38,458 bases of DNA from Hydrogenophaga sp. (GCA_011391595.1 JAABQG010000036.1:1-38458); one strand, 5' to 3'; shown: positions 9,915-19,976, numbered from the stretch's first letter. Numbers and translations are program-made. Notes: generated by a model not told the origin, from the sequence alone.

Positions 9915-10937
9915 TTGAAACAAAGCAGATCCATTATATCGAGCGACCTCCAGGTCGCTCCTGAAGAGCAGAGCGATGACAACTCGCAGGAGGTCGGGCC
10001 AGATCACGAGTTGCGCGGGCTGACTGTCCCCGACAGGCATCATGCGCAACGTCTGGACCGTGCCCTCGCCGAGTTGATCCCGGAGTTTTCCCGCAGCCAC
10101 CTGCAGCAGCTGATCGAGGCCGGGTTCGTTACCGTCAATGCGGCAACGACCATCAAATCTTCGACACGTCTTCGGGCGGGCGACCAGATTGCCGTGGAGC
10201 TGCGACCGACGCCGCAGACGCAGGCCTTCAAACCGCAGCCCATGACCCTGGATGTCGTGTACGAAGATGCCCACCTGATGGTGATCAATAAGCCAGCTGG
10301 TCTGGTCGTCCATCCAGCGCCGGGCAACTGGTCCGGCACACTGCTCAATGGACTTCTGTCGCGAGATTCAGGCGCCAGTTTGCTGCCTCGGGCGGGCATC
10401 GTCCACCGGCTGGACAAGGACACCAGCGGCTTGATGGTCGTGGCCCGGTCGCGGCAGGCGATGGACGCGCTTGTGCAGCGAATCGCTGCCCGGGATGTCA
10501 GTCGTCAGTACCTTGCGCTGGGACATCGAAGATGGTCAGGGCCAGCACTTCGAAAAGTGGAAGCGCCGGTAGGGCGTGACCCGCGCAACCGGCTGCGAAT
10601 GGCGGTGGTCGACTTGACTTTAAACGGTGGAAAGGCGGCATCGACGGTCATTCGCCTGTTGAAGAACAGTGAAAACAGCTGCCTTGTAGAGTGCACCCTG
10701 CAGACCGGGCGAACCCACCAGATTCGCGTCCACATGGCGACTCTGGGGCACTCTTTGCTGGGGGACGTCGTTTACGGAGGCGCGCCGCTTGCCGGAATTT
10801 CCAGGCAGGCTCTGCACGCATACCGATTGGGGTTTGAGCACCCGGTGACATCGCAGCAGCTGGTGTTCACTGCACAGCCACCCGAGGACATGCTACTCGC
10901 CATGGATGAACTCAAGCTCAGCTACAATGTCGCGTAG
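9915..10937 (+). CDS. rluD: 23S rRNA pseudouridine(1911/1915/1917) synthase RluD
   Basis: Pseudouridine synthase that modifies helix 69 of 23S rRNA. An N-terminal S4 RNA-binding domain (RLDRALAELIPEFSRSHLQQL) is followed by the RluA-type catalytic domain, with KPAGLVVHPAPGN, the catalytic aspartate motif GIVHRLDKDTSGLMVVA, and TGRTHQIRVHMATLGH. The start is uncertain. The frame has no ATG after bamD begins on the other strand; TTG 9915 gives 340 residues with an acidic N-terminal leader like other Comamonadaceae RluD proteins. TTG 10011, preceded by AGGAGG at 9988-9993 but 17 bases away, would give 308 residues. An in-frame ATT at 9933 is a further possibility. Function is secure; only the N-terminus is open. 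Confidence 0.92.
   Translation: MKQSRSIISSDLQVAPEEQSDDNSQEVGPDHELRGLTVPDRHHAQRLDRALAELIPEFSRSHLQQLIEAGFVTVNAATTIKSSTRLRAGDQIAVELRPTPQTQAFKPQPMTLDVVYEDAHLMVINKPAGLVVHPAPGNWSGTLLNGLLSRDSGASLLPRAGIVHRLDKDTSGLMVVARSRQAMDALVQRIAARDVSRQYLALGHRRWSGPALRKVEAPVGRDPRNRLRMAVVDLTLNGGKAASTVIRLLKNSENSCLVECTLQTGRTHQIRVHMATLGHSLLGDVVYGGAPLAGISRQALHAYRLGFEHPVTSQQLVFTAQPPEDMLLAMDELKLSYNVA
9933..9960 (-). promoter_or_regulatory. bamD -10 element (TATAAT) with adjoining 20-bp dyad
   Basis: Read leftward, a perfect TATAAT occupies 9933-9938. Two bases upstream of it lies a perfect inverted repeat: 9-base arms GAGCGACCT (9941-9949) and AGGTCGCTC (9952-9960) with a two-base spacer. The dyad covers the place where a -35 box should be, and no good -35 match is visible. 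It therefore looks like an operator or activator site for a dimeric regulator. On the + strand it lies within or just ahead of the start of rluD. Confidence 0.45.
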
Positions 10938-11006
10938 CCGCTTTTATGCCTGCTACTTTGCCATGATTTGACCCACAGTTGCTTGGGCAGTCTCCGCATA
11001 TCTCCT

Positions 11007-11036
11007 GTCGCGCGGTCTTCGCGGACTGGATTTTTT
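11007..11036 (+). terminator. Probable intrinsic terminator after rluD
   Basis: GTC (11007-11009) and CGCG (11011-11014), with one bulged G, pair with CGCG-GAC (11020-11026) around a GTCTT loop. After TGGA, six Ts follow at 11031-11036. It lies 70 bases past the rluD stop and 44 bases before scpB, so it would separate the two genes. A second small hairpin, GCGCT-CGA-AGCGC, lies at 11045-11057. Confidence 0.45.
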
Positions 11037-11079
11037 CTGAAAATGCGCTCGAAGCGCCTTTCCTCCGGAATTACGAAAA

Positions 11080-11757
11080 ATGAATACGGCGGATGCCAAG
11101 CGTGTCCTCGAAACCGCCTTGATTTGCTCCCAGCAACCGGTGCCCGTGCGCGAGCTTCGTACTCTGTTCGATGATGCGCTGAACGCCGATAGCATCAAGT
11201 TACTTTTGCGTGAATTGCAGGCGGAGTGGTCCCAGCGCGGCGTCGAGTTGATCTGTGTCGCGTCGGGATGGCGGCTTCAGAGCCGGCCCGAAATGCGTGA
11301 GTTTCTGGATCGACTGCATCCTGAGAAACCGCCAAAATACACGCGAGCCACGCTTGAAACGTTGGCGATCATCGCCTATCGGCAGCCAGTGACCCGTGGC
11401 GACATGGAAGAGATTCGGGGTGTGATGATCAACGCGCTCATCATCAAACAGCTTGAAGACCGCGGCTGGGTCGAGGTTATCGGTCATCGCGAAGCGGCGG
11501 GCCGCCCGGCGTTGTTCGCGACGACCCGGCAGTTTCTGGATGATCTGGGCATCGAGTCCTTGGATCAACTTCCCACGCTGGACAGTTCTGCAGGCGACGC
11601 CAACGTGCTCCAGGCCCTTTACGGAGGAAACAAGGATAGGCAGCCAGCGCTGTCCATTGGCAATGAGCCAGAGCCCATCGAAGGAGCTCTGCAGCCCTCC
11701 ATCAGTGAGGCAGACTCGACTCCGGAGGGTACCCAAAATGAACCATCAGAATCCTGA
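11080..11757 (+). CDS. scpB: Segregation and condensation protein ScpB
   Basis: Winged-helix (kleisin-interacting) subunit of the SMC-ScpAB chromosome condensin. The 225-residue protein has two tandem winged-helix domains: the first around [19 protein letters not shown] and the second starting at [22 protein letters not shown], then EEIRGV and [17 protein letters not shown], the classic ScpB signature. After residue 175 the C-terminus is low-complexity and acidic. The start is ATG 11080. The end overlaps the rluB start by 20 bases in another frame, which implies coupling. scpA is not next to it in this window; in betaproteobacteria it is commonly encoded elsewhere. Confidence 0.95.
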   Translation: MNTADAKRVLETALICSQQPVPVRELRTLFDDALNADSIKLLLRELQAEWSQRGVELICVASGWRLQSRPEMREFLDRLHPEKPPKYTRATLETLAIIAYRQPVTRGDMEEIRGVMINALIIKQLEDRGWVEVIGHREAAGRPALFATTRQFLDDLGIESLDQLPTLDSSAGDANVLQALYGGNKDRQPALSIGNEPEPIEGALQPSISEADSTPEGTQNEPSES

Positions 11758-13114
11758 TCCATCAATACCTCAAGATGACGAGGATGTTTCGGGAGTTGAC
11801 GCGATGCCCGTTGCCTTGAAAACTTCCAGTGCTGTAGATATTGAAGTGGTCCAGGCCGATTCACCGAAGGCTCGACCGTTGAGCCAGGCATCTCCTCCTG
11901 ATCTGCCCGCAATTCGTTTTGCCGATGTCGTTTCCGGTCAATACGACGCGGATGAAAGTCCTGAGGCGCTCGAGCATCCCAAGCGGGTGCTGGTGCCGCA
12001 GGCTGAGACGCCGAAGCTGCACAAGGTCCTTGCGCAAGCAGGGTTGGGTTCGCGCCTTGAGATGGAGCAACTCATCATGGAAGGGCGCATCTCGGTCAAC
12101 AACGAACCCGCGCATATCGGTCAGCGGGTGCAATTTGGTGACCAGGTCAAGGTTAACGGCAAGCCCATCAGGGTACGTATTGACCCACCTCCAGCGCGCG
12201 TGATCGCGTACCACAAGCCTGTCGGGGAGGTGGTTACAAACGACGACCCTCAAAACCGCCCGACTGTTTTTCGGAAACTGCCGCGGCTTTTTCAGGGCAA
12301 ATGGCAGTCTGTAGGAAGGCTGGACTTGAATACCGAGGGGCTTTTGCTTTTCACCAGTTCTGGCGAGTTGGCAAACAAGTTGATGCATCCTCGCTTCGGG
12401 CTGGAACGGGAGTACGCGGTGCGCGTATTGGGGGCATTGAGCAATGAGGAAAAGCAGAGGCTGCTCGACGGCGTGAAGCTCGAGGACGGACTGGCGCGCT
12501 TTGGTTCCATAGAAGACGGCGGCGGGGAGGGCTCCAACTGCTGGTACAGGGTGACCATCTCCGAAGGCCGCAACCGCGAAGTCCGCCGGATGCTTGAAGC
12601 AGTAGGTCATGCTGTCAGTCGCCTGATCCGCATTCGATACGGTGCAATGGTGCTGCCCCGGGGCCTCAAGCGCGGTGCCTGGATGGAACTCGAAGAACGG
12701 GACATCCGCGCGCTCGCCCAGGCAGCGGGAGGCGAGAAGGGGCGAGAGCCCGGCGACCCGAATGCGCGTCGAAACGGCGGGTCTGGCGAGAGTGCGACTG
12801 GCCAAAACGCACGTAGCCGGCGGTCTGGCGGGCGCGGTGAGGGGCCGAGGGGTTCAGGCACAGGGTCACGCAAGGCCGATCAAGGGGGGCAAATTCCCAA
12901 CCCTGTCGCCGACCCGCGGCGCAAGCCACGTGGCGACCAAAGAGACGGCGGCGCGCAGCCCGATCCCTTGAAGACGTCGGTGGGCTATATCGGTGTCGAC
13001 AGCTTCACTCGTCAGCGGCAGGGACAGGGCACCGGGGCGGGACAACGCCGGGGTGGCGCCACCGGTGGAGGCGCGCGCGATGGCGGTCGCCGTGGTGGAG
13101 GGCGCGGTCGGTGA
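11738..13114 (+). CDS. rluB: 23S rRNA pseudouridine(2605) synthase RluB
   Basis: Pseudouridine synthase of the RsuA/RluB family, modifying 23S rRNA near position 2605. The 458-residue protein has an acidic leader (1-90), an S4 RNA-binding domain from about 92 ([19 protein letters not shown]), and a catalytic domain with [11 protein letters not shown], the catalytic aspartate in [14 protein letters not shown] (D196) and [17 protein letters not shown]. The enzyme core ends near residue 330. About 125 residues of disordered Gly/Arg/Gln-rich tail follow, ending in RRGGGRGR, which resembles an RGG-type RNA-binding region. The start is ATG 11738, with GGAGG at 11724-11728, inside the end of scpB; the open frame extends further upstream but has no such signal. 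Confidence 0.95.
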   Translation: MNHQNPDPSIPQDDEDVSGVDAMPVALKTSSAVDIEVVQADSPKARPLSQASPPDLPAIRFADVVSGQYDADESPEALEHPKRVLVPQAETPKLHKVLAQAGLGSRLEMEQLIMEGRISVNNEPAHIGQRVQFGDQVKVNGKPIRVRIDPPPARVIAYHKPVGEVVTNDDPQNRPTVFRKLPRLFQGKWQSVGRLDLNTEGLLLFTSSGELANKLMHPRFGLEREYAVRVLGALSNEEKQRLLDGVKLEDGLARFGSIEDGGGEGSNCWYRVTISEGRNREVRRMLEAVGHAVSRLIRIRYGAMVLPRGLKRGAWMELEERDIRALAQAAGGEKGREPGDPNARRNGGSGESATGQNARSRRSGGRGEGPRGSGTGSRKADQGGQIPNPVADPRRKPRGDQRDGGAQPDPLKTSVGYIGVDSFTRQRQGQGTGAGQRRGGATGGGARDGGRRGGGRGR

Positions 13115-13164
13115 ACCGCAGGGTTGAATGACTCTGTACCGACCCTCGAAAGTCGAACGATCGA

Positions 13165-13194
13165 TTCGATGAGATTCCGGACACAGGGTAAAAT
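13165..13194 (+). promoter_or_regulatory. Candidate promoter for ndk
   Basis: TAAAAT at 13189-13194 (5 of 6 to the -10 consensus) is preceded 18 bases upstream by TTCGAT (13165-13170), a weak -35. It lies in the 135-base gap between rluB and ndk, 55 bases before the ndk start. This is the largest gap ahead of the long ndk-der run, so a promoter is expected here. Confidence 0.3.
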
Positions 13195-13249
13195 TGCAAG
13201 CTTTGCTCAAGCGGCGAAAAAACTCAAACACCTATCAGGACTATCAATC

Positions 13250-13675
13250 ATGGCAATCGAACGTACTCTTTCCATCATCAAGCCCGACGCCGTCGCCAAG
13301 AACGTCATTGGCCAGATCTACGCCCGCTTCGAGGCGGCCGGACTGAAAATCGTCGCTGCCAAAATGGCGCATCTTTCACGTGGTGAGGCAGAGGCCTTTT
13401 ATGCGGTGCACCAAGCACGCCCCTTCTTCAAGGATCTTGTTGAATTCATGATTTCAGGTCCGGTCATGATCCAGGCGCTGGAAGGAGAGAATGCGATCCT
13501 GAAAAATCGCGACTTGATGGGGGCAACGGATCCCAAGAAGGCTGCTCCCGGCACCATTCGTGCCGATTTTGCCGACAGCATTGATGCCAACGCCGTGCAT
13601 GGCTCAGACGCTGCCGAGACGGCCGCCGTGGAAATTGGTTTCTTTTTCCCCGGCATGAACGTTTATTCGCGTTGA
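13250..13675 (+). CDS. ndk: Nucleoside diphosphate kinase
   Basis: Transfers the gamma-phosphate from ATP to nucleoside diphosphates through a phosphohistidine, balancing NTP and dNTP pools in the cytosol. The 141-residue length is standard. Visible motifs are [12 protein letters not shown] at the N-terminus, [34 protein letters not shown], and the active-site [12 protein letters not shown] with H117, the same number as the catalytic histidine in E. coli. The start is ATG 13250; the frame extends upstream to 13124 but those codons lack family similarity. rlmN follows after 19 bases. Confidence 0.97.
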   Translation: MAIERTLSIIKPDAVAKNVIGQIYARFEAAGLKIVAAKMAHLSRGEAEAFYAVHQARPFFKDLVEFMISGPVMIQALEGENAILKNRDLMGATDPKKAAPGTIRADFADSIDANAVHGSDAAETAAVEIGFFFPGMNVYSR

Positions 13676-13694
13676 CACCCCGACGGGCCAGGCC

Positions 13695-14825
13695 ATGACG
13701 GTCAACCTCCTTGAATTGGACCTGGAGGGGCTGTCCGGCTTTTGTGACCAGCTCGGTGAAAAGCGATACCGGGCGACCCAGCTTTTCCGCTGGATTCATC
13801 AACGAGGCGCTTCGAATTTTGAACAGATGAGCGATCTGGCAAGGTCCTTGCGCGAAAAGCTCAAGTCACGGGCGCACATCGCGGGCATGCGCGTGATCAG
13901 CCAGCACGAGTCGGTCGACGGCACCATCAAGTGGCTTTTTGATGTGGGAGGCGGCAATGCCGTTGAATCCGTATTCATCCCCGAGGAGGATCGTGGAACG
14001 CTATGCGTGTCTTCGCAGGCGGGTTGTGCGGTCGGATGCCGTTTCTGCTCGACAGGGCACCAGGGTTTCAGCAGGAACCTGACCACTGGTGAAATTGTCG
14101 CTCAACTCTGGTTCGCCGAACACTTTCTTCGCCAGCGTCTGGCGACCCAGCGCCGGGTCATCTCGAATGTCGTCATGATGGGCATGGGAGAGCCGCTGCA
14201 AAACTATTCGGCATTGCTGCCCGCATTGCGCGTCATGCTTGATGATCACGCCTACGGCCTTTCGCGACGCAGGGTTACCGTTTCGACGTCGGGCGTGGTT
14301 CCAATGATTGACCGGCTCGCCGTGGATTGTCCCGTCGCACTCGCTGTGTCGCTGCATGCGCCCAATGACCTCTTGCGCGACAGCCTGGTTCCGTTGAACC
14401 GCAAGTATCCGATTGCAGAATTGCTTGAAACCTGCGCGCGCTACCTCACCCGAGCGCCGCGTGACTTCATCACACTGGAATACTGCATGTTGCAGGGTGT
14501 CAATGATCAACCCGAACATGCCCGGCAACTGATCGACCTTGTCCGGGGGAATGCGAAGAGCAAGGGACTGCGTTGCAAAGTCAACCTGATACCGTTCAAT
14601 CCGTTTCCGGCGTCCGGCCTTTTGCGCTCTCCTGCGGCTGTCGTCGCGGCGTTTGCCGGGATTCTCGGTGATGCTGGTATCGTGACCACCGTCCGGAAGA
14701 CGCGTGGCGATGATATCGATGCGGCATGCGGGCAACTGGCCGGTGATATTCAGGACCGCACCCGTGTGGATGAGCGCATGGCACAACAACGGACCTTCAT
14801 GATGCAGCCGGTCCAACAGCGCTAG
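13695..14825 (+). CDS. rlmN: Dual-specificity 23S rRNA/tRNA adenine-C2 methyltransferase RlmN
   Basis: Radical SAM enzyme that methylates C2 of A2503 in 23S rRNA and A37 in some tRNAs. The 376-residue protein has the N-terminal helical domain ([15 protein letters not shown]), the radical-SAM cluster motif CAVGCRFC (C111, C115, C118), [28 protein letters not shown], and the C-terminal [15 protein letters not shown], which carries the methyl-carrying cysteine. The start is ATG 13695, 19 bases after ndk. The order ndk-rlmN-pilW-rodZ-ispG-hisS is also found in E. coli. Confidence 0.97.
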   Translation: MTVNLLELDLEGLSGFCDQLGEKRYRATQLFRWIHQRGASNFEQMSDLARSLREKLKSRAHIAGMRVISQHESVDGTIKWLFDVGGGNAVESVFIPEEDRGTLCVSSQAGCAVGCRFCSTGHQGFSRNLTTGEIVAQLWFAEHFLRQRLATQRRVISNVVMMGMGEPLQNYSALLPALRVMLDDHAYGLSRRRVTVSTSGVVPMIDRLAVDCPVALAVSLHAPNDLLRDSLVPLNRKYPIAELLETCARYLTRAPRDFITLEYCMLQGVNDQPEHARQLIDLVRGNAKSKGLRCKVNLIPFNPFPASGLLRSPAAVVAAFAGILGDAGIVTTVRKTRGDDIDAACGQLAGDIQDRTRVDERMAQQRTFMMQPVQQR

Positions 14826-14850
14826 TTCGATAAACGGGGACATACACGTG

Positions 14851-15726
14851 ATGAACAGATTTAAAGTTGAGCGTATCAACAGCGGTTTGCGGTTTACCTC
14901 TGCTGCGAGCAGCATGGTGCTTGTGCTTGGCTTGTTCGGTTGCGCGACTTCCAGTGCGCCGGTGTCGCCCGATGGGGCGGCTGCCGCGGCCTCCGCTTCA
15001 GCCAGGCAAGCGGGCGGCGGCGCTGAAATCGTGACCGCATCTGACGAGACCGACGTTCAAAAACGTGCCCGGCTCAGGTTCGAGCTGGCCGTCAATTATT
15101 ATGAACTGGGGCAGACTACGGTGGCTCTGGATGAACTCAAGCAAGTGCTGAATCTTGACCCGACCTTTGCCAACGCCTACAACTTGCGTGGGTTGATCTA
15201 CATGCGACTGAACGATAACAGGCTCGCCGAGGAGAGTTTTCGGCGGGCCCTTGCGCTCAGTCCCCAGGATTCCAGCACTCTGCACAATTACGGGTGGTTT
15301 CTTTGCCAGCGAGGCCGCTACCCGGAATCACTCAGGGTCCTTTCCCAGGCGCTTGCCAATCCGATGTATCTGGATCGTGCAAAGACTTTGCTGGCGCAAG
15401 GCCTGTGTGAAGCAAGGGATGGTCGACGCGAAGATGCCGAGCGCACGCTTGCCAAGGCCTACGAACTGGATGCGGCGAACCCGGTTACGGGCTATAACCT
15501 GGCCTTGCTGCTCTATCTGCGTGGTGATGTCACCCGGGCGCAGTTTTACATACGCAGGATCAACAACAGCGAACAGGCGAACGCAGAGTCGCTCTGGCTT
15601 GGCATCCGTATAGAGCGCCGGTTAAAGAATCCTGAAGCGGAATTGCAACTGGCCAGTCAACTGAAGCGGCGATTTCCTCAGACGAAGGAGGCGATTGCCT
15701 ACGAACGTGGAGCATTTGATGACTGA
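14851..15726 (+). CDS. pilW: Type IV pilus biogenesis/stability lipoprotein PilW (PilF)
   Basis: Outer-membrane lipoprotein with tetratricopeptide repeats that, in Pseudomonas and Neisseria, is needed for PilQ secretin multimerisation and type IV pilus stability. The precursor has a signal peptide with the lipobox GLFGC (C31) and a low-complexity Ala/Ser linker. About five TPR units follow, starting near ARLRFELAVNYYELGQ and continuing through NAYNLRGLIYMRLND, LHNYGWFLCQRGRYPES and NPVTGYNLALLLYLRGD. The start is ATG 14851, with GGGGA at 14836-14840; GTG 14848 immediately before is an alternative. The end overlaps rodZ by 8 bases. Confidence 0.93.
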   Translation: MNRFKVERINSGLRFTSAASSMVLVLGLFGCATSSAPVSPDGAAAAASASARQAGGGAEIVTASDETDVQKRARLRFELAVNYYELGQTTVALDELKQVLNLDPTFANAYNLRGLIYMRLNDNRLAEESFRRALALSPQDSSTLHNYGWFLCQRGRYPESLRVLSQALANPMYLDRAKTLLAQGLCEARDGRREDAERTLAKAYELDAANPVTGYNLALLLYLRGDVTRAQFYIRRINNSEQANAESLWLGIRIERRLKNPEAELQLASQLKRRFPQTKEAIAYERGAFDD

Positions 15727-16666
15727 GCCCACGGTGTCGGTGGCGCGCGCGCCTGAGCCCTGGGCCGATGCCCCGGAAGGCGCAGGTTTGACCCTTCGCA
15801 GGGCACGCGAAGCCGCCGGGATGCATCTGGAGACCCTCGCCGCGACACTGAAGATTCCGGTCTGGAAGTTGGAGGCCATCGAGGCAGATCGATGGGATCT
15901 CTTGCCTGATGCGGTCTTTGCCCGTGCCCTGGCCGCAAGCATCTGCCGCACGCTGAAAGTGGATTCTGCGCAGGTTCTGGGGAGGCTGCCACTCGTCAAG
16001 CCCAGGCTTCTGGCCGAGGATCCAGGGATCAATGCACCGTTTCGTGGCGCACCAGGGGTCAATGCCGGTGGAGCCACTCTGTTCCACCTGTCCCGCCCGT
16101 TGCTGCTGGTGGTAGTTGCACTTTTCCTGGGCGCCTTGATCCTCGTTTTCATGCCTTCGGCTCCACCTATTTCACAGAAGCCGGGATCAGCTCCTGTTGA
16201 GGACGAAAAGAAGCCGGATGCGTCCTCACCAGCGCCTGTGAAGCAGGCAGCACCCGAGGTTCCGAGTGCACCAGAGTCAGCCGCGTCGTCTGCGTATCCT
16301 TCGGGCGCCATGCCTTCAGGGGTTGCTGTGCCTCAGTTGCCGTCTTTGCCCGTGTCCTCGCCGTCACCGCCCGATGTGCCAGCGGGCGCGATGAAAGCCG
16401 AGGTGGGTCAGCAAGCGCGAATGTCCGAAACCGCGATCCTTTTCAGGACAACCGGCCCATCATGGATACAGGTTACGGATGCCCGGGGCACTATCGTGGT
16501 GAGGAAGTTGATGGAAGCCGGCGAGTCTGCCACAGCGACGGGCGTCTTCCCTCTGGCGGTTCTGGTCGGACGGGTGGATGCCACCACCGTGGAAGTTGGT
16601 GGCAAGCCCTTTGACATGACGGCAATAGCCCGTGAAAACGTCGCCCGTTTTGAGGTGAAACAGTGA
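15719..16666 (+). CDS. rodZ: RodZ-like helix-turn-helix membrane protein
   Basis: Bitopic inner-membrane protein of the RodZ family, which couples MreB to the cell-elongation machinery in rod-shaped cells. The 315-residue protein has an N-terminal Cro/CI-type helix-turn-helix (about 23-75, [21 protein letters not shown]) and a single transmembrane helix (about 126-146). A Pro/Ser/Ala-rich periplasmic linker (about 148-225) precedes a C-terminal DUF4115-type beta domain ([23 protein letters not shown]). The start is ATG 15719, overlapping the pilW stop; an in-frame TTG at 15695 is less likely. Its stop overlaps the ispG start (TGATG). Confidence 0.9.
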   Translation: MTEPTVSVARAPEPWADAPEGAGLTLRRAREAAGMHLETLAATLKIPVWKLEAIEADRWDLLPDAVFARALAASICRTLKVDSAQVLGRLPLVKPRLLAEDPGINAPFRGAPGVNAGGATLFHLSRPLLLVVVALFLGALILVFMPSAPPISQKPGSAPVEDEKKPDASSPAPVKQAAPEVPSAPESAASSAYPSGAMPSGVAVPQLPSLPVSSPSPPDVPAGAMKAEVGQQARMSETAILFRTTGPSWIQVTDARGTIVVRKLMEAGESATATGVFPLAVLVGRVDATTVEVGGKPFDMTAIARENVARFEVKQ

Positions 16667-17940
16667 TGACTCGAGTTCAGGCCATTGAAGTCGCGCAGCC
16701 GCGGGCCCGCCGGTCCCGGCAGGCCCGAGTGGTATGGGGCTCAAGGGTTGTGACCGTGGGCGGCGATGCGCCTGTCCGTGTGCAATCCATGACCAATACG
16801 GACACGGTAGACGCCATTGGGACGGCGATACAGGTCAAGGAGCTTGCGCTTGCCGGTTCGGAAATGGTGCGCATCACGGTCAATACGCCCGAGGCTGCCC
16901 AGGCCGTGCCCTACGTGCGGGAACAGCTCGACCGGATGGGTGTTGACGTTCCTCTGATCGGCGACTTCCACTACAACGGGCATCGCCTCCTGACGGACTT
17001 TCCTGCCTGTGCACAGGCCCTGTCCAAGTACCGTATCAATCCCGGCAACGTGGGCAAGGGCAACAAGCGCGATAAACAATTTGGCCAGATGATTGATGCC
17101 GCAATGCGTTGGGGCAAGGCCGTACGGATCGGGGTCAATTGGGGCAGCCTGGACCAGGAACTTCTGGGCAGCCTGATGGATGAAAACAGTCGCCGCGAGG
17201 TGCCTTGGGAAGCGCGTCAGGTCATGTACGAGGCCTTGATCAGTTCTGCGATCGAATCCGCAAGCCTGGCTGAAAGCATGGGGCTCGACGGCAACCAGAT
17301 TCTTCTGTCTTGCAAGGTCAGTGGCGTGCAGGACCTGATCTCGGTCTATCGCGAACTTGCGCGCCGTTGTGACTTCGCGCTTCATCTTGGCCTGACCGAG
17401 GCCGGCATGGGCACCAAGGGGACGGTCGCATCCGCAACCGCATTGTCGATTCTTCTGCAGGAGGGCATCGGTGACACCATCCGCGTTTCGTTGACCCCCC
17501 AGCCCGGCGAGTCGCGCACACAGGAAGTGGTCATCGCGGCCGAAATCCTCCAAGCGCTGGGCGTTCGCAGCTTCGTTCCGAGCGTCACAGCGTGCCCTGG
17601 GTGTGGACGGACCACCAGTGGCACCTTTCAGGAGCTCGCCAAGCAGATCGACGATTTTCTTCGAGCGCAGATGCCTGTCTGGCGCAGTCGTTACCCTGGG
17701 GTTGAAAAACTCAAGGTGGCCGTGATGGGATGTATCGTGAACGGTCCAGGCGAGAGCAAACATGCTGACATCGGCATCAGTCTTCCCGGCACGGGGGAGG
17801 CGCCAGCCGCCCCGGTGTTCATTGACGGCGAGAAAAGAATGACCTTGCGCGGTGAGCGCATCGCCCAGGAGTTCCAGTCCATTGTTGAGTCTTACATCCA
17901 GAACCGCTTTGGCGTGCCGCAGGCCGCCGCAGCAGACTAA
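16666..17940 (+). CDS. ispG: 4-hydroxy-3-methylbut-2-enyl diphosphate synthase IspG (GcpE)
   Basis: 4Fe-4S enzyme of the MEP isoprenoid pathway that converts MEcPP to HMBPP. The 424-residue protein carries [16 protein letters not shown] near the N-terminus, a TIM-barrel with FHYNGH and [23 protein letters not shown], and the C-terminal cluster domain with ACPGCGRT and [17 protein letters not shown], which supply the iron-sulfur cysteines and active-site glutamate. ATG 16666 overlaps the rodZ stop as TGATG, with GAGGTG at 16652-16657 as ribosome-binding site; GTG 16663 is an alternative. hisS begins 8 bases after its stop. Confidence 0.97.
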   Translation: MTRVQAIEVAQPRARRSRQARVVWGSRVVTVGGDAPVRVQSMTNTDTVDAIGTAIQVKELALAGSEMVRITVNTPEAAQAVPYVREQLDRMGVDVPLIGDFHYNGHRLLTDFPACAQALSKYRINPGNVGKGNKRDKQFGQMIDAAMRWGKAVRIGVNWGSLDQELLGSLMDENSRREVPWEARQVMYEALISSAIESASLAESMGLDGNQILLSCKVSGVQDLISVYRELARRCDFALHLGLTEAGMGTKGTVASATALSILLQEGIGDTIRVSLTPQPGESRTQEVVIAAEILQALGVRSFVPSVTACPGCGRTTSGTFQELAKQIDDFLRAQMPVWRSRYPGVEKLKVAVMGCIVNGPGESKHADIGISLPGTGEAPAAPVFIDGEKRMTLRGERIAQEFQSIVESYIQNRFGVPQAAAAD

Positions 17941-17948
17941 ACGCATTT

Positions 17949-19262
17949 ATGGTGGAAAAATCACGCGTGCAGCGCAATGAAAGACTGACGGCCGTCAAGG
18001 GAATGAATGACATCCTTGCTCCGGACTCGGCGAACTGGGAGTGGCTGGAAGACAAAGTCCGAACGGTCATGGCGCGGTACGCTTACCGCAACATCCGAAC
18101 GCCAATCGTCGAGCCGACAGCCTTGTTTGTCCGCAGCCTCGGAGAGGTGACCGACATCGTCGAAAAGGAAATGTACTCCTTTGAAGACCGGCTGAACGGT
18201 GAGGCCCTGACCCTGCGCCCGGAATGCACCGCTGGCGTTGTGCGTGCCGTGGTCGAGCATTCAATGCTGTACGAAGGCGGAAAACGCCTTTATTACATGG
18301 GTCCGATGTTTCGTCACGAAAGGCCTCAGCGTGGACGCTATCGCCAGTTTCACCAGGTTGGCGCTGAAGTGCTGGGTTTCCCCGGGGCAGAAGTCGACGC
18401 AGAGATCATCCTTCTGGCCGGGGCCTTGTGGCGCGAACTGGGGCTGGACGACGTCAGGCTTGAGCTCAACAGTCTTGGGCAACCCGTTGAACGGCTCGCA
18501 CATCGCAAAGCACTGATTTCTCACTTTGAATTGAACGAGCAATTACTCGACAGCGATGCAAGGCGTCGACTGCACAGCAACCCGCTGCGGATTCTGGATA
18601 CGAAAAATCCGGCCATGACGGCGGTGGTCGAGTCTGCCCCCAGGCTCATGGATTTTCTCGGTGAAGCGTCGCTGGCCCACTTCAGGTCACTGACGGCCAT
18701 ACTCGATGCCAATGACATCGCCTTCACTGTGAACCCCCGCCTGGTACGCGGCATGGACTACTACAACCTGACGGTATTCGAGTTCGTGACAGATCGCCTC
18801 GGCTCGCAGGGCACGATCTGCGGGGGTGGGCGCTACGATTACCTTGTTGAACAAATTGGTGGTAAGCCCGCACCTGCCGTGGGTTGGGCGCTGGGAGTCG
18901 AACGTGTCCTGGAACTTCTTCTGGAGCAGGGGCACGGCCCTCGCCCTCTGGTACCGGATGTCTATGCGGTCATTCCTGACCGGGACAGCCTGCCATTTGC
19001 CCTCAAGACTCTCCAGGCGCTCCGGGCCCTGGGTGTCAGCGTCCAGATGCATGCCGCGTCCGGTGAGGGAATGGGTAGCATGAAGGCGCAGTTCAAGAAA
19101 GCTGACGCCAGCGCGGCACAATTTGCCCTGGTGTTTGGTGTCGAGGAGGTTTCGCGTGGCGAAGTGATTGTGAAGTCACTGCGTGACGGCCGTGGCGAGC
19201 AGACCACCCGCCCCGTCTCAGAGCTTTCCGCATGGGCACAGACCCTACAATCCAACTCCTAA
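17949..19262 (+). CDS. hisS: Histidyl-tRNA synthetase
   Basis: Class II aminoacyl-tRNA synthetase that charges tRNA-His. The 437-residue protein shows motif 1 around [15 protein letters not shown], motif 2 in [21 protein letters not shown], the histidine-specific segments [15 protein letters not shown] and [13 protein letters not shown], motif 3 in [15 protein letters not shown], and a C-terminal anticodon-binding domain. The start is ATG 17949, 8 bases after ispG; no clear ribosome-binding site, so coupling to ispG is likely. A paralogous HisZ, which lacks aminoacylation activity in characterised cases, is encoded at 26680. Confidence 0.97.
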   Translation: MVEKSRVQRNERLTAVKGMNDILAPDSANWEWLEDKVRTVMARYAYRNIRTPIVEPTALFVRSLGEVTDIVEKEMYSFEDRLNGEALTLRPECTAGVVRAVVEHSMLYEGGKRLYYMGPMFRHERPQRGRYRQFHQVGAEVLGFPGAEVDAEIILLAGALWRELGLDDVRLELNSLGQPVERLAHRKALISHFELNEQLLDSDARRRLHSNPLRILDTKNPAMTAVVESAPRLMDFLGEASLAHFRSLTAILDANDIAFTVNPRLVRGMDYYNLTVFEFVTDRLGSQGTICGGGRYDYLVEQIGGKPAPAVGWALGVERVLELLLEQGHGPRPLVPDVYAVIPDRDSLPFALKTLQALRALGVSVQMHAASGEGMGSMKAQFKKADASAAQFALVFGVEEVSRGEVIVKSLRDGRGEQTTRPVSELSAWAQTLQSNS

Positions 19263-19274
19263 CAATTGACTTTC

Positions 19275-19976
19275 ATGGCAAAACAACTCGACCTTGAAGA
19301 ACAGGAGCAACTTGACGAACTCAAGCACTTCTGGAAGACCTACGGCAACCTGATCACATGGGCGCTGATCGCAGTGCTTGGGGCTTTTGCTGCCTGGAAC
19401 GGTTACCAGTACTGGCAACGGACGCAGGCGCTCCAGGCGGCCGCCCTTTTCGATGAGGTTGATCGTTCTGCCGCCGCCGGGGATCTGGGGCGACTGAACC
19501 GCTCTCTGGCCGACATGAAGGACAAGTTCGGCGGCACGACATACGCTCAGCAGGCGGCCTTGCTGGCAGCCAAAGTCTATTTTGAAGCGGACAAGGCTGA
19601 TGCGGCCAAGGACGCTTTGCTGTGGGTGTCGGAAAAAGCGTCTGATGAAGGCTACCAAGCGGTGGCCAGACTTCGGCTTGCCGGTTTGATGGTCAGTCAA
19701 AAAGCCTATGACGACGCATTGAAGCAACTTGACGCCAAGTTCCCCAAGGACTTTGAACCCCTGGTGTTCGACCGCAAAGGTGACATTGCGATCTTGCAAG
19801 GGAAAACCCCGGAAGCCATTGCCAATTACGAGAAGGCCTACAAGCTGTTTGGCGAGCGCGCCGAATACCGGCGCCTGGTGGAGGTCAAGCTCAACGCATT
19901 GGGTGTTGATCCGCTCGCCGGCGTCGTTGCTCCGACGAACGCGGCAGCGGCTTCCGTGCCGGGAGACAAGAAATGA
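19275..19976 (+). CDS. yfgM: YfgM-like inner membrane TPR protein
   Basis: Type II inner-membrane protein of the YfgM (UPF0070/TPR_21) family; E. coli YfgM associates with the Sec translocon and PpiD and helps traffic proteins to periplasmic chaperones. The 233-residue protein has a short cytosolic N-terminus rich in Glu (DLEEQEQLDELKHFW), one transmembrane helix (about 25-45) and a periplasmic TPR-like helical domain (AQQAALLAAKVYFEADKADAAKDAL, YQAVARLRLAGLMVSQK, PEAIANYEKAYKL). The start is ATG 19275; an in-frame TTG lies at 19266. Its stop overlaps the bamB start (ATGA). The position between hisS and bamB is the same as in E. coli. Confidence 0.92.
   Translation: MAKQLDLEEQEQLDELKHFWKTYGNLITWALIAVLGAFAAWNGYQYWQRTQALQAAALFDEVDRSAAAGDLGRLNRSLADMKDKFGGTTYAQQAALLAAKVYFEADKADAAKDALLWVSEKASDEGYQAVARLRLAGLMVSQKAYDDALKQLDAKFPKDFEPLVFDRKGDIAILQGKTPEAIANYEKAYKLFGERAEYRRLVEVKLNALGVDPLAGVVAPTNAAAASVPGDKK

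Noticed and set aside
11453..11737. Upstream extension of the rluB frame into scpB
   Set aside because: These codons give Arg/Ser/Cys-rich shadow sequence; GGAGG and ATG 11738 define the start.
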